Source of the DNA: Brachynemurus nebulosus
Taxonomy: Eukaryota; Arthropoda; Insecta; Neuroptera; Myrmeleontidae
Reading direction: 5' to 3'
Length of the DNA stretch: 64,000 nucleotides
Assembly: GCA_035578155.1 (NCBI GenBank)
Contig: JAPWDM010000005.1
Location: 13,420,832-13,484,831 of the forward strand
A program made the position numbers and the translations under genes. A model generated the notes under the pieces. The model searched no databases. It was not told where the DNA came from and was given only the letters and a program-made list of their open reading frames with translations. Numbering within the stretch: position 1 is the stretch's first letter; the number at the start of each line of letters is the position of its first letter. Of this stretch, positions 37,581 through 49,388 are shown piece by piece.

Positions 37581-37754
37581 AGTAATAAAAAAAATATTAA
37601 TCACTTAGCAACGAATCATTCGGAGCCGCTGATGTCCCAAAGCTGAACTTTCTCTTTGCTAAGCCATCTCTATAAATCTGTAAGAGCATCTTCTGTATTA
37701 GCAATCGATTCAGAAAAAAATATAGAATTCTAATCAGTAACATTAATGCATTTA

Positions 37755-37757
<3 letters not shown>

Positions 37758-37823
<66 letters not shown>
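37758..37823. repeat. (TA)n microsatellite, 66 bp
   Basis: Uninterrupted alternating A and T. Confidence 0.95.
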
Positions 37824-37826
<3 letters not shown>

Positions 37827-38553
37827 GGAATATGTGACCTTGTAAATGTATATTATTTGCGTTCAATAAATTATTAATAGAATTTTAAAATTAACAATAA
37901 AACGAGTGTTAAAAGGACTGAACCATTAACGCAATTTCATTTTTTATTGTATAATAATTATTAAAGGCGCACTTTATTATCTCAATAGTTGCAAACACTG
38001 CCCACATGACTATAATATTGCCAATGTTGGTTGATATTATTATCTATGGTGTTACATTTTGTTGGTGTGAGTACCAATACTCTTGAAACTAGATGCGATT
38101 CTTATTATTACCATATATAGAGTGATTAAAAACTAATAATAATAATGTTTATTCATTTGAAACAATTTTATATACAAGAAATAAATTACAAATACTTAAT
38201 AACTTTGTATCGTGTAGCTACAAGTAAAAAATATAAATTTTATTTTTATTAAAATAAATATATCAGTTTCTCATGTGTCACATCATGCGTACAAACTTTT
38301 CAGACGGATTTTTCAAACGGATCAGCAAATTTTTCAGACGGATCTTTCACTTTAAAAAGGTTTTTTTCTTTAAATTTATTATTAGAAAAACTAAGCCAAC
38401 GCCGCACACGTAATTTCTAGATCTAATATCTCGAAAGTTGTCAATTAGGTGCTTTGTGATTTAATACCTTGAATCTTGACGGTCATTGACGCCATAAGAT
38501 GTCAAGTGAAAACTTACTAACTCACACACCAGGTCGCAGGTCGCCCACAATTT
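37824..38553. other. Unassigned AT-rich DNA
   Basis: Includes short repeats of TTTTCAGACGGAT near 38299-38345. No gene. Confidence 0.45.
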
Positions 38554-38632
38554 CACATAAAGTATTTAATTGTCAAAATAGTGTATCAATTGGGCGTTTT
38601 TTCATTATAGGTTATAACTGTCAAGATGTTAA
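38554..38632 (+). repeat. Old ~75-bp repeat, uninterrupted copy
   Basis: CACATAAAGT, CAATTGGGCGTTTT, CATTATAGGTTATAACTGTC and AAGATGTTAATA are in the same order as the pieces at 4552-7775 (opposite strand) and the copy at 42345. It shows the pre-insertion structure. Confidence 0.7.
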
Positions 38633-40164
38633 TATACCTCGGATTTTCAAACGACGTGATTTTGTCAAAGTGAAAAAGGTACTATCGAAAACTTATGAGT
38701 AACTTCAAATTTTGTTTCTAGCATTAAAATTACATTTTTGGAGCTCTTAAAAAACTTGACAAACGTTAAATTTTTTTCAGCCGGATCGACTAGAAGTCCC
38801 TCTGTGCCCGCACATTTTTGGCCCCGTCAAATATATTGATAATTACAATTTTCTCCACCGATGCAAAATTTTGCGAACCCCTACTCGATAGCGTAGGTAA
38901 ATTTTAATTTGTTCACATGCCTTGATAGCGGAACCGGATTCTAAATAGACTCCGAGGGGCTCCGCGATCCAAAAAAGAAAATTCGAATTCAAAGAACTAT
39001 GTAAAGTGTACATCTAAATTAGAAAGTTAGGGAGAGGAGCGAAGGAGTTCCAAAGCTTACATTGCGTATAAGCCTGTACCTGGTTAAATCCGACCGTCTG
39101 GACAGGAACCTTTAAACAGGTGTCTTAGACAGTGTTCGAAATTTGGAATAGGAGCAATAATTTAAAGTTTTGTCTTGAATTACCAGCATTATCGCGGTAG
39201 TATGTTGGTGAATAACAAATATTTATCTCCGCAGCTTTTCGTACTGGTGATGTTTATTAGCTTTTATTTCTATTTTAGCTTCTTTATTAAAAAAGTAACT
39301 TATTTTATTGGCATTAACTATACACCAAGTTGTTAATATTGAAATCGGTAAAATTCTTGAACATCTTCATTACAAGTTTATTTAAAAGTCAACAATTTTC
39401 TAGAACCATAAAATGAATCAATTTAATTTCTTTGACTATAAAATGAATCAGTAAATTGCTTTAAAGTAATTCAACGTTAAATCGTTAGCACTGTACCTAG
39501 TTCATTACACACATACTGGGCTCATTAAAACTTATTTATTTCTATAAAAATCTATTCACATAGCGCATATTTCTAATTTTTCAAATAACATTAAATCTAA
39601 TACAATGTGAACTTTTACTGTAATTTACTTGGTTGCCTATATATATATTGGCGTTTGATGTCGTTTCGAAACAAGTGATCCACCTGTATAAAAGCATTTT
39701 TGTATAAGAGAGCGGTATTACGTATTTATGTATGAAAGCTGGTTATTTTCAAAGTGGCTAAAGTTCAATTATCGAAAAAAAAGAAGGTTGTATTAATCGT
39801 CACATTTGTACATTGTCCTTTGATATTCAAATGAGCTGTAATTAATATATTCAAAATCACTAAACTTTTGTACACATAAATCAGCTGGTTAATAATATGA
39901 TAAAACCCTATTTTAAGAGTTTCAAACTATAATAAAGCACTGACAAATTGTTTGCCGCTCAGACATGCTAAGGTTGTGAAAGAACGTCAATAAATATCTC
40001 ATTCTAAATGAAGGCAAACAAGAAGATTTTATTTTAACTAAACTTCTAAAGTTCAGGAGTTTCTAAAGTTGTAAATACCAAAATATTTGTGGGGTCAAGA
40101 ATGGAATTCAACCTGTCAATCATGGTCGATCAGTCAATCGCAGAGCGATTTTTGGCTGATTTCT
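38633..40164. other. Unassigned AT-rich DNA
   Basis: No gene or bounded element recognised. A GC-richer patch at 38780-39130 has no open frame of note. Confidence 0.45.
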
Positions 40165-40390
40165 TGTAATAATTTGCAAAATCTAACATAAAAATCACAA
40201 CCGGAAAATAAACCACATTTTCTAAACAAACTTGGCCAATTTTTATAAAAAAATGAAAATTTCACCTAAAATTACCTAAATTTCAAGAAAAAATCTAATT
40301 CATCTCATTTTTGTAGTTTTTGAAATTTGTGAAAAAAACTGAACTTAATGACGTCATCATACACAACAAAATATTTAACAGCTTCGAAAA
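40165..40390 (+). repeat. Diverged dispersed repeat, copy 2
   Basis: Partner of 13965-14120 (shared blocks AACTTGGCCAATTTT, TTCATCTCATTTTTGTAG, TGACGTCAT). Confidence 0.5.
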
Positions 40391-40670
40391 CCATAATTTT
40401 TATTATACATTTTGTTTTATGTGTATACGTCTACATATTTTTTTTTATTTTAATAAAATTTTATTCTTTTCAGGAGACTCACGACTTTTCAAAAATTAAA
40501 AAAAAAATATATTTTATCAATCTTTGAAACTCTTAAAGTGACGCAAGCCCATTTATAGTCATCAAAAACGTATTACTCTTTTAATAATGTTTAATAAACT
40601 AATTCGATTGGTATACTATGTCATATATCTTTTAAATTTATCTCGATTCAAAAATAAAAAAAATTGGCAG

Positions 40671-41224
40671 CGACAGGTCTACCCACACTGTCAACTTCTC
40701 ATTGGATTTCCTTAAAGACTAGAGACTACTGTACACAAATAATTATTTTTCCATTTCAGGCAGCTCCTCTCGCCGAACCTCCGACAGGGGATTTGCTCTT
40801 TGCGCCCACTGGTGAGCTTCGCGCCTTGTATCACGTGGGGGACTCCACCCCTCATTAAACAAATGATATCATCATTTATTCTCAAGATATGCGAGACGAT
40901 AAATATTTCATAAAAAGTTTTTAATTTCCTTTTTTTATTTTATTATAAAAAACAAATCGCTAATTCGAATTTTGTGAAAACTTTACCCGTTCTTTAATTA
41001 CGCATCTAATGAAATTAGTCCGGAGTTGATATCATCATTTGTTTTCGAGATACGGGAGGCGAAGAAAAATTCAAGAACAAACGAACTAACGTACGCACAC
41101 ATATATATCACGTTAAAAAAACGATGGATTCGGATTCTAGTGACCTTGAAACGTGGAGATATGTCCCAGTTAGCGATTCCTAAAATCGGATCCATTACAA
41201 TAACTTCCAATGGCAAGTTAATAA
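40671..41224 (+). repeat. Dispersed repeat with AACTTCCCATTGG ends, copy 2
   Basis: Homologous to 28450-29110 through both edges, including GACTAGAGACTACTGTACA, AACAAATGATATCATCATTT and GATGGATTCGGATTCTAGTG. The right hairpin reads AACTTCCAATGGCAAGTT. The 64-codon frame over its GC-rich part is not conserved in copy 1. Confidence 0.6.
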
Positions 41225-41670
41225 GATTTGGACCAATTTAACAATAAACGGCTCATATTATACATTTATGTTATATGCTCTTTATTAGTTTTACATACAA
41301 TATATTCCAATGATCTGCTTGTTTGATGCCGTTGAGGCTGAACGCTTACTTGATCGCACTCAATACCTGCCAGTTTGTTGTACACAAAGCAACCACGGAA
41401 TACTAATTAATTTATTTTATTCATTAAATATTCATTAATCTTTTACTATAAAAATAATCTCTTTTTTGTTTCATATGTGCAGTGGTGAGTGCTCCTTTCA
41501 GAGAACAGATAGCGATAGTAAAAGCAAGTGTGATGTCGGTTAAAACACTATAGATAGTTACAATTGTGCAATTTTATATAGGTACCCCTACACTCAATGA
41601 CGGGTTTTAAGGGTTCCGAAGAAAATGGTCTTGAAATCCTTATAATTTTGTTATGTTTGTCCATCATACC
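41225..41670. other. Unassigned AT-rich DNA
   Basis: Nothing recognised. Confidence 0.5.
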
Positions 41671-41672
41671 TA

Positions 41673-41888
41673 CACGGAGAGAAAATTTCTATAAAAATTA
41701 CTGTGCTCATACTACAATCGACGCGTAACAGGCGAACATATCCAATTTTTGTACGGTAAAATTATAAAAATTACAATAATATAACTATAATTTCTATAAT
41801 TTTACCATACAAAAATTGGATATGTTCACCTGTTACACGTCGATTGTAGTATGAGCACAGTAATTTTTATAGGAATTTTCTCTCCGTG
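41673..41888. mobile_element. 216-bp near-perfect palindromic MITE
   Basis: Arms of about 95 bp begin CACGGAGAGAAAATTTCTAT and are inverted around a short AT-rich centre, with very few mismatches. Flanks are TA at 41671-41672 and 41889-41890. A transcript would fold into one long hairpin. Confidence 0.85.
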
Positions 41889-41890
41889 TA

Positions 41891-42344
41891 CCTCCCATAA
41901 TTTCTACATTTTTCGTACTATGAGCATGAAATTTTAGTACAATTTCTGAGAATACTGAGTCTTAAAGTGTCGAGTAGTTTGTTGCTCCTACCGTAATTTT
42001 CAAACTAGGAAATCATTCAACTAAAATCATTTCGGCTAAATTATGTTGGTAATTTTTGAAAGAATAGAACCAAATTTTTGAAAATGCAAAAACTAATTTA
42101 TATTAGAAAAAAATGGTCGCTAGTGTAGGTGAAATTTTGTATCGAGGTAAGTATGTTTCAGTATTAGAAAATCCTGGAAAGTGGACAAGATTTTCGTTTT
42201 GTTGCAAAGTAATTCCAGAAATAATTTCATTTTTTTAAAAAATAAATTTAAGGTTCCTTCTTTGCAGAATGGTCTTGAGCGCTACATAGAGTCAAGTTAA
42301 ACCTGACTAACGGTGACACAACGATGTACCGTCTAAACAATTCC
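41891..42344. other. Unassigned AT-rich DNA
   Basis: Nothing recognised. Confidence 0.5.
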
Positions 42345-42424
42345 ATATAAAGTGTATTAGTTGTTAAAACAGTATACCAGTTGGGCGTTTCGTCATAATA
42401 GATTATGACTATCAACGTGTTACC
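42345..42424 (+). repeat. Old ~75-bp repeat, uninterrupted copy
   Basis: Read on the minus strand, CACGTTGATAGTCATAAT is followed directly by CTATTATGACGAAACGCC and CAACTGGTATAC. This is the empty form of both insertion sites at 4.58 and 6.76 kb: one CTATTA block and one AACTG. Confidence 0.75.
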
Positions 42425-42843
42425 AGAACAGCTATTATAGGCAAATTAAAGTAGAATTATTTTCCGAACACTGTGAATAACTATTACTGTTGAGGAACCC
42501 TGATTTAAGGCGTGTCCAACACGCACTTGACGAATTTTATTAATAATTTTAATGGTGTTTTTCAATAAAACTACATACGTTTTGTTTGTATTGGAATAAT
42601 TTTATTATTAATTAATGGTTATTATTATTGCTTTTTAATAGTGTCTGTTATTTGACTGGTCATTTTTCAAATTGATAAGTTTCATACTAATCTATAGGGT
42701 ATATGCATATATAGGTGTACATTAGTTAAGTTGAGTGTGGAATGTATGTAAAATGAAGAATTCTGGCGTACCGCGTATCATTTAGCTACTAAATATTAAA
42801 GAGAAGTTTAATAGAATATTAAAGAGAAGTTTAAGAGAATTTT

Positions 42844-42846
<3 letters not shown>
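42425..42846. other. Unassigned AT-rich DNA
   Basis: Ends in a small direct duplication of AATATTAAAGAGAAGTTTAA just before the microsatellite. Confidence 0.45.

Positions 42847-42916
<70 letters not shown>
42847..42916. repeat. (TA)n microsatellite in a palindromic context
   Basis: 70 bp of alternating TA. The flanks TTTCTTTATA and TATAAAGAAA are inverted, so the tract is the centre of a hairpin. Confidence 0.9.
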
Positions 42917-42919
<3 letters not shown>

Positions 42920-43040
42920 AAACGTATTTTCAAAATTTTATATTTAATACTCATTATTGCGTGAACTACGTTTTTTGAATTTTTTTTTATAGAAAGCTGG
43001 ATTCGGTTAATGTGCAAGAATCTTGTTTTTAAATTATTTT

Positions 43041-43260
43041 CAGTAAAATCACTTTGGGAACATATTCTACACATAATTTGCTATCAATTTCGGCAAAAAA
43101 AATCAATTTTTTTTTAACAAATCTCAAGTAAACCTTCCCTTAAGTTACTTTCAGCAAAATCACTTTGGGAACATATTCTACACATAATTAGCTACCAATT
43201 TCTACAAAAAGAAAATCGATTCTTTTTAACGACTCTCAGGTAAACCTCCCCTTAAGGCAC
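43041..43260 (+). repeat. 111-bp tandem duplication
   Basis: CAGYAAAATCACTTTGGGAA starts at 43041 and 43152. Both units contain CATATTCTACACATAATT and end in a CTTAAG-containing block. Confidence 0.85.
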
Positions 43261-43700
43261 AGAAAAATTTTCGTAATCCTGGTGACATTACTAAATTAAA
43301 AAAGATTTTTCTTCTAAAATCAAGAAACTAAAAAAGTGACTTATTTTAGTGTGATTGATCGAATTGGAGTAATTCTGGATGTTCACTGGAGAATAGTAAA
43401 AATAACGAAATTCCTTTTAGAAATATGACAGATTCGATCGAAGTATTTTGTCTAAGTTTTGGTGTCGAAATCTATAACTCGCTTCCAATTGATCATTCTA
43501 TCATTTTATTTACAGTTTTTAAAACAGAGAAAGATTAACCCACTTTGTGGTTTCAGATATTTTCTTTTTACTGGACCCTTCTCACCCCCACAAAATATAG
43601 AATACAAAAAAATATAAAACAATAAATAAAAGAAAACTAAATTAAGTGGAAAACTAAAAGAAATATCAGATATTCAAAATAGACACTTTGACCAGGATTT
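43261..43700. other. Unassigned AT-rich DNA
   Basis: Nothing recognised. Confidence 0.5.
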
Positions 43701-44507
43701 AGGGATGGGAAAAACCGACCGGTTTTAACCAAAAACCGGTTTTTCTGTTTCGATTAACCGGTTTATTTCGGTTACTTTTTTGACTCGGTTATTACCGGTG
43801 TTTTTTTTAATCAATAACCGGAAGAAAACCGGACAAATTATTTTAAAAAATTTTTAAAATTTTAGTCATTATTCAGTGGTCGGTTATTTGTTTCTTATTT
43901 AAAAAAGAAATAATAATTAATTAATTAATTTAAAATTCTAATACATTTAGTTAATTTTGGTTATTTATGGTATGGAAAATAATGAAATCATGTTTTATTT
44001 TCAACATTTATTTTTATTTGCTTCAATATCCAATAATAGAATCGATGGTCTTGGAAAAATTTAGGAAAATGAATAAAATTTTCCTTTATTGCTATCGAAT
44101 ATTTAGTAATTACATAATAATATATGAATTATATGAATTTATCTGTTAATATGTTTACCGTATTACACTGATAATTAATTCTATACTATTTTTTGAATAA
44201 ATTTGTGTTTCCTACAGCTCTTTGTTACCTAAACGCAATACTATTTACTTTTTCATTTTTGTTAGTTGATTTGATAGTTATTCTTCTCGTTAAATTGCTT
44301 AATTTTCAGTTTTTGTTTGTATTTACGATACTCAATTCGTTAAAAAAATAAATATAATTATAAAATAAAAATTTTTGCCTATAAGTGTTTTTCCGAGAAA
44401 AAACCGAAAACCGGTTATTTCAAAAACCGGTTATTTTGAGCGTATTTAACCGTCAAGTTAAACCGAGCATAAAATAAACCGAAATAACCGAAAACCGTTA
44501 GTAGCCT
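43701..44507. mobile_element. hAT-like element with AACCGG arrays
   Basis: The left end TAGGGATGGGAAAAACCG is hAT-like. Both subterminal zones are filled with AACCGGTT / AAACCGGTTATT motifs (43707-43820 and 44400-44500) in both orientations. The right TIR and the 8-bp duplication are not clear, so the right end is decayed or truncated. No transposase. Confidence 0.55.
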
Positions 44508-45447
44508 TGGAAGAAAATTGTGTGAGATATTCAGAAAATCGAAATCTAATGTTTAAAATGAGGAGATGGTTGGAAGAAATTCTAATATGTTATGTACAAT
44601 CTTAACAATTGAACACTAATTTTATGTTGATCATTTTGACCCAGTTGCTTATCTACTAGACTTAACAGTGAATCAGCTTTGTACAATAAAATGTACAGGT
44701 TAAAAAATATGATTTGCACTGCGCTATTTAGTTCAAGACCATTTAATGTGGTGAAAAGTATAAAAAATCTATGAGAAGAAATAAAAATATATAAAATAAT
44801 CTCGTTAGAAATATCAAAATCACAGAAATCTATGAAATAATCTTAAATTAGAACGTTGTAATGTAACTCGACTGCCATTATAAACCAATATTTATGATAC
44901 TGTATTTAATTTCTTATCGTGAACAGAAAAAAAATTATTATATGGATCAATAACTTATTGTTGCTAGTATTGTTATTGTTATTGTGTTAATTAAGTTACA
45001 ATAATATTCGAGATAAATTATTTAAATTATTAAGTGAAAACAATGTTAATGTATTTATATTTATATTAATTATTTAAATTATTTTCTATCCTTTATTCTT
45101 TTTTTTATTACTAATAAAAACAAGTAACTCGTGTCTCACATCTACAGGCATATTGATAAAAATAATACATATAAATTAAATTTTATTGTTTGTGTAAATG
45201 TATTATAGAGACATTTAAATCTATATATAGCAGGTTTCATAATTGTGGACCTGGAGCACAATACGTTGTGTTTGATTGACAGTCAATTATTATAAAAAAA
45301 AAAAAAAAAATACAAGAGTTGTGTTAAAATTTATACTTTATTTGTAACCATTAGAGATGTAACGAATTTGTATTCGTATTCGTAAAACAGTGCGAATATT
45401 TTGTCCATATTAGCGAATTTCGATTCTGGAAATTCAGCTATTACAGC
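44508..45447. other. Unassigned AT-rich DNA with a hAT-like end
   Basis: TAGAGATGTAACGAATTTGT near 45353 resembles a hAT terminus with CGAAT repeats behind it. hAT copy B lies about 100 bp farther on. No gene seen. Confidence 0.4.
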
Positions 45448-45923
45448 TAGTGATGAGCAAATGCAAGACCAAGACCAAGACTTGGCAGTCTTGGTCTTGG
45501 TCTTGTTCTTGCATTAAGAATCTTGGTCTTGGTCTTGCTAGAGCAGTTTGAGTCTTGGTCTTGGTCTTGGTCTTGCAAAATGCAGTCTTGGTATTGGTCT
45601 TGGTCTTGGTATTGCTAAAAATCTTGCACTTTCTTGCATTTTGTTATTAGCGAATTTTTTCCTTCTAAAATCAGAATTTTCTCTCTTTACGGTATTAATT
45701 ATACTTTTAAACTATTTAAATAATTTAGCAAGAGTCTTGCTTTTTTCTTGCTATAGTCTTGGTCTTGCTTATTTGAGTCTTGGTATTGGTCTTGCAGCCA
45801 TACTTATAGTCTTGGTCTTGGTCTTGGTCTTGCAAAATGCAGTCTTGGTCTTGGTCTTGGTCTTGAAAAAAATGCAAGACCAAGACAAGACTGCAAGACC
45901 AAGACTAATTTTGCTCATCACTA
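45448..45923. mobile_element. hAT-like element with TCTTGG hexamer arrays, copy B
   Basis: The ends TAGTGATGAGCAAATGC and TTTTGCTCATCACTA, with a perfect 8-bp duplication ATTACAGC (45440-45447 and 45924-45931). This uninterrupted 476-bp copy shows GGTATTAATTATACTTTTA, the site broken in copy A by the 1.69-kb element. The 134-codon frame over it is translation of the hexamer, not a gene. Confidence 0.93.
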
Positions 45924-46015
45924 ATTACAGCAGCTCTTATGGTAAGACCTAAGTCCGGGACTATGGTAGAAAATTGTTTTGAAGTCTCTAGAACCCGAAA
46001 ATCTACTTCACTAAA

Positions 46016-46018
<3 letters not shown>

Positions 46019-46097
<79 letters not shown>
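46019..46097. repeat. (TA)n microsatellite, 79 bp
   Basis: Alternating TA. The following sequence (CGCGATAACTATCGAACGAA) belongs to a decayed dispersed repeat. Confidence 0.95.
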
Positions 46098-46101
<4 letters not shown>

Positions 46102-47058
46102 TTATGTTTGTACGCGATAACTATCGAACGAAACGTTTAATGCTTATAAAATTTGGTATATGAGCTGGAATCCGGATTCGCTCGGCTAGGTTCGATAGCC
46201 AGACACGTCGGATGCCTATCGAACAAGCAAGTGGGTTTTTTAGCCATGTTTAGTGGTTTTTTGCAAAATTTGGCCAAAAGTCAACAATTTTTTTAGTTTG
46301 TTTTTTTACACCGACGAAAAGAGCGTAAAAGATTGCATAAGATAAGCTTTTAAAACATTGTTCTAAGTGAACTAGCTTTTGAGAAAAATTAAGAAATTTG
46401 CTGAATTTTTTTACAATAAATGCTTCATCGTTTTAGCAATTATTTTCTAGAAAAATCAAGTGCTAGTTAGTTATTCAATATGTATATATGTGTTATAATA
46501 ACAATAGCTCTGTCTCATCTTTTTAAAATAAAATTAGCCAGATTTTTTAATAGTACGTTTTTGAAAGGAAATTTTTGTATCATGTGCTCCTTTAGAGAGG
46601 AAATATATAATTTTTATATATTCGCATACCTAGAAAAAAAATCGAAAACTCTAATTATGTAATGTAATAATATACCTATTGTTAAATGGATATATGCTGC
46701 ACTATATGAGATCCGTTAGGGTCCTGAGACCCCAAAAACGCCAAAAATTAACTACTGAACTGATTTTGAAAATTGTTTCACTGTTAAAAAATAGTTTAGA
46801 AAGCTAAACTATTTTAAATGAGTACAGGTTTTAGATGAGATCCGCCAGTGCCCAATATTTGAAAATTCGCTATGTTATGCAGATGCTGCGATAGGGGTAT
46901 TTTTATGATTTGAGCAAATTTCTTTATAAATAATAATACAGTACAATAAGAAATACTGTTTTGCATATATATATGTATGGATTATTGAATATGCGCGTTT
47001 CAATCTTTTACGTATATTCACCGGTTATATTACGTCACCATATTCGTTATATCTTTAG
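46098..47058. other. Unassigned DNA with decayed repeat fragments
   Basis: 46700-46870 (GATCCGTTAGGGTCCTGAGA and AACTACTGAACTGATTTTGA) resembles the internal units of the Helitron-like repeat near 51-54 kb. No gene. Confidence 0.4.
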
Positions 47059-47349
47059 TAGTGATGTCGGATGATCAATCGATTAACCAATTTAGTCGAC
47101 TAATTTTTTTAAATTTTCGACTGTTTTTATTAAACGACTAAAATGATTAATATTTTGCTTTAACGACTAAAAATGACTAATTTAAGGATTTTTGGGAGGT
47201 ATAATCGGAAATAAAAGAACATAAAATTAGAAATTCGTGAATAATTGCGTTGTATAACAAACTAGGAAATAAATAAATAGTTACCTTTGCTAAATAATAG
47301 CTATCACTACAATTGCTTGTACAATATATAAAACTATAGCTCTCAGCTG

Positions 47350-47725
47350 ACTACAAGAGCTGAGTACATTCTGAGGATTTTTGGGAGGAATTTCAAAATG
47401 GTATGAAACGATTGAAAATGTAATAGAATATTCCTCATTAAATACTGAGGCCCCTGTGAAAATTTCAAACCGATTCACCAAGCCATTACAAAGTTATTAA
47501 AAAAGAAAAAAACAACTGTACTTTGACACGTACTCTTATAGAAATTCGACGACCGAACAGATTAAATAGCTATTTAATGACTTAGTGAATCGGTTTGAAA
47601 TTTTCACAGGGGCCTCAGTGTTTAATGGGGAACATTTTACTAAATTTTTAATCTTCTCGTACCATTTTGAAATTGCTCCCTCGGAAGCCTTCTGAAAATC
47701 CTCAGAATGTCGTCTGTAGGTATTG
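47350..47725. repeat. Inverted duplication with ~150-bp arms
   Basis: 47345-47500 and 47570-47725 are inverted copies sharing CTGAGGATTTT, TTTCAAAATGGTA, TTAAATACTGAGGCCCCTGT and AATTTCAAACCGATTCAC. Each arm, read on one strand, gives a 60-85-codon frame with similar peptide blocks (SKWYEKIKN, APVKISNRFTKSL in the right arm). This suggests a duplicated and inverted coding fragment of unknown origin. Confidence 0.65.
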
Positions 47726-47959
47726 TACAAGCAGATGTAGTACAGTTTGTTAGATAACTTTTCATTTACCTCATACTTTATTATACAATGCAATTATTCA
47801 TGAATTTCTAATGTTATGTACTTTTATCTCCGATAGTACCTCTCAAACATCATTAATATTTTCTATATTTTTTATAAAATTCTAAAAAATGAAAATTAAA
47901 AATTACTTTTTTGGATGATTTTTTACTTTTATGTCATTAAACATAATGCAATACTAAAA

Positions 47960-48070
47960 ATTACATAGTGATTAAAAAATTGTCGAACTGAATCGACTAG
48001 AAGTTGAGCTTAGAATCTCTTGGTCAAGCGCCGTTTCCTTAGAGCACCGATCTTCTGTTCGATAGCAATT
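47960..48070 (-). mobile_element. tRNA-Thr-derived SINE, degenerate copy
   Basis: Minus-strand sequence keeps the GATCGGTGCTCTAAGG, CCAAGAGATTCTAAGCTC and GTCGATTCAGTTCGACAATT landmarks in SINE order. The anticodon region is shortened. An old, decayed copy. Confidence 0.5.
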
Positions 48071-48520
48071 TCATTTTGATAACTATGATGCACTTTTCAA
48101 TAATTAAATTAAATAAAACAAAAAAGAAAAACGTAGTGTTTAAGAGAGTTACGTGAGTTATCCTAATGATGAATTCGACTAAAAATTTAATCGATTAGTC
48201 GACTATTGTATGCTCGATATTTTTGATAAATGATTACTTTTGTCTAAAAAACAACTTTAGAAGTTTAGACGATTATTTAGACAGTATATTTTAGCTAGAG
48301 TTGTGAGAATATTTCAAGTTACGAATAATTCGTGATTGTTTGAATACTTGAATATTCGAAATATGTGGAATAATTCCAGCAATAAATTGCATATGAAATC
48401 GTTCAAATTACAAGTATTTAAAAAAGCTATAATTTTACGCTGATGATAGCATCAACTATATTATACCTACTTAATTAACATTAATAATTGGTAATTTCTG
48501 TTTTAGAAACATGCTGTAGC

Positions 48521-48592
48521 TGTCTGGAGGTTTCCAGTACCATTTTTATCATTTTTGATAAAACTACTGACGTAAGACTAATAAAAATTTGA
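48521..48592 (+). pseudogene. Possible hAT transposase fragment
   Basis: In one frame the codons read LEVSSTIFIIFDKTTDV before a stop at 48590. hAT transposases carry a similar hydrophobic block ending in D-E-(S/T)-T-D, where the first D is catalytic; here it is D-K-T-T-D. Flanking sequence (48296, CTAGAGTTGTGAGAATATTT) looks like a hAT end. The match is short and from recall of the family pattern only, so it could be chance. Confidence 0.25.
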
Positions 48593-49385
48593 GGACTGGT
48601 GCACAATTCACACTTTCACATGGAATTTCGTCATTCTAGTAAGGCAAACAAAAAAAAAAAAATAAATAAGAAAATAAACCTCAGAAAATATTCGAATAAT
48701 TTAAATTAGTCATCAATTCAAAATCGACTTACACTAGCCTAGTTTTAATCAAAATGATATACATATGATTTGATTTCTTAAATAAAAAAGTATCTAATTG
48801 TAAGTAAATTTTTAAAAATTGTTAATCTTTGGCATCATTGGGACCAACAATGATTAAAATAAATTATTTTCGTTCAAATTGTTTCCAGTTTTAACCATTG
48901 ATGGCTGATGCCAATATAACTACAACAATAAAACATTATCATTAATAAATTCAGTTAAATAATTTATTAAACACGCTATGTATAATTGTCTGATTGTGAG
49001 TCAATGTATATGTATAGGTAATCATTTTCAATTTCATCCTACACAAAAATTTATTTATGTATTCTTTAATCATTTCTTAATAAATTAACAACAATTTATA
49101 ATTATGAGTATGCTTGTGTCTATACAGTTCAAATACACATACAGAAGAATAGTTTGCATATATGTATATTAATTTGTATAAGATATTGAGGCGCTTGAAA
49201 AAAAAAGTGGTATTGAAAATGAATTTCTATGTATGTAAGTAAATTTATTCAAGAAAATACAAAAAGAAAAACTAGAAAGAACACACCTTTCGCATCTGAA
49301 AACGGAACTAAATTATTGTATCGATTTTTTATAAACAATTTTCTGTTTTAATTCATAGAGATATTTAGGTAGTATTATCATAAGT
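48593..49385. other. Unassigned AT-rich DNA
   Basis: No gene, TIR or tandem repeat recognised. Confidence 0.5.
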
Positions 49386-49388
49386 TTA

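Larger units (their letters stand above)
47059..48220. mobile_element. hAT-like element with AATCGATTA / AGTCGACTA motifs
   Basis: The left end TAGTGATGTCGGATGATC is followed by ATCGATTAACC and AGTCGACTAA. The right zone ends with AATCGATTAGTCGACTA. No exact TIR pair or 8-bp duplication was found, so limits are approximate. It contains an internal inverted repeat (47350-47725) and a degenerate SINE (47960-48070). Confidence 0.45.

Noticed and set aside
45548..45952. 134-codon frame of leucine/glycine repeats
   Set aside because: It is translation of the TCTTGG hexamer array in hAT copy B; equivalent frames occur in both strands of all three copies.
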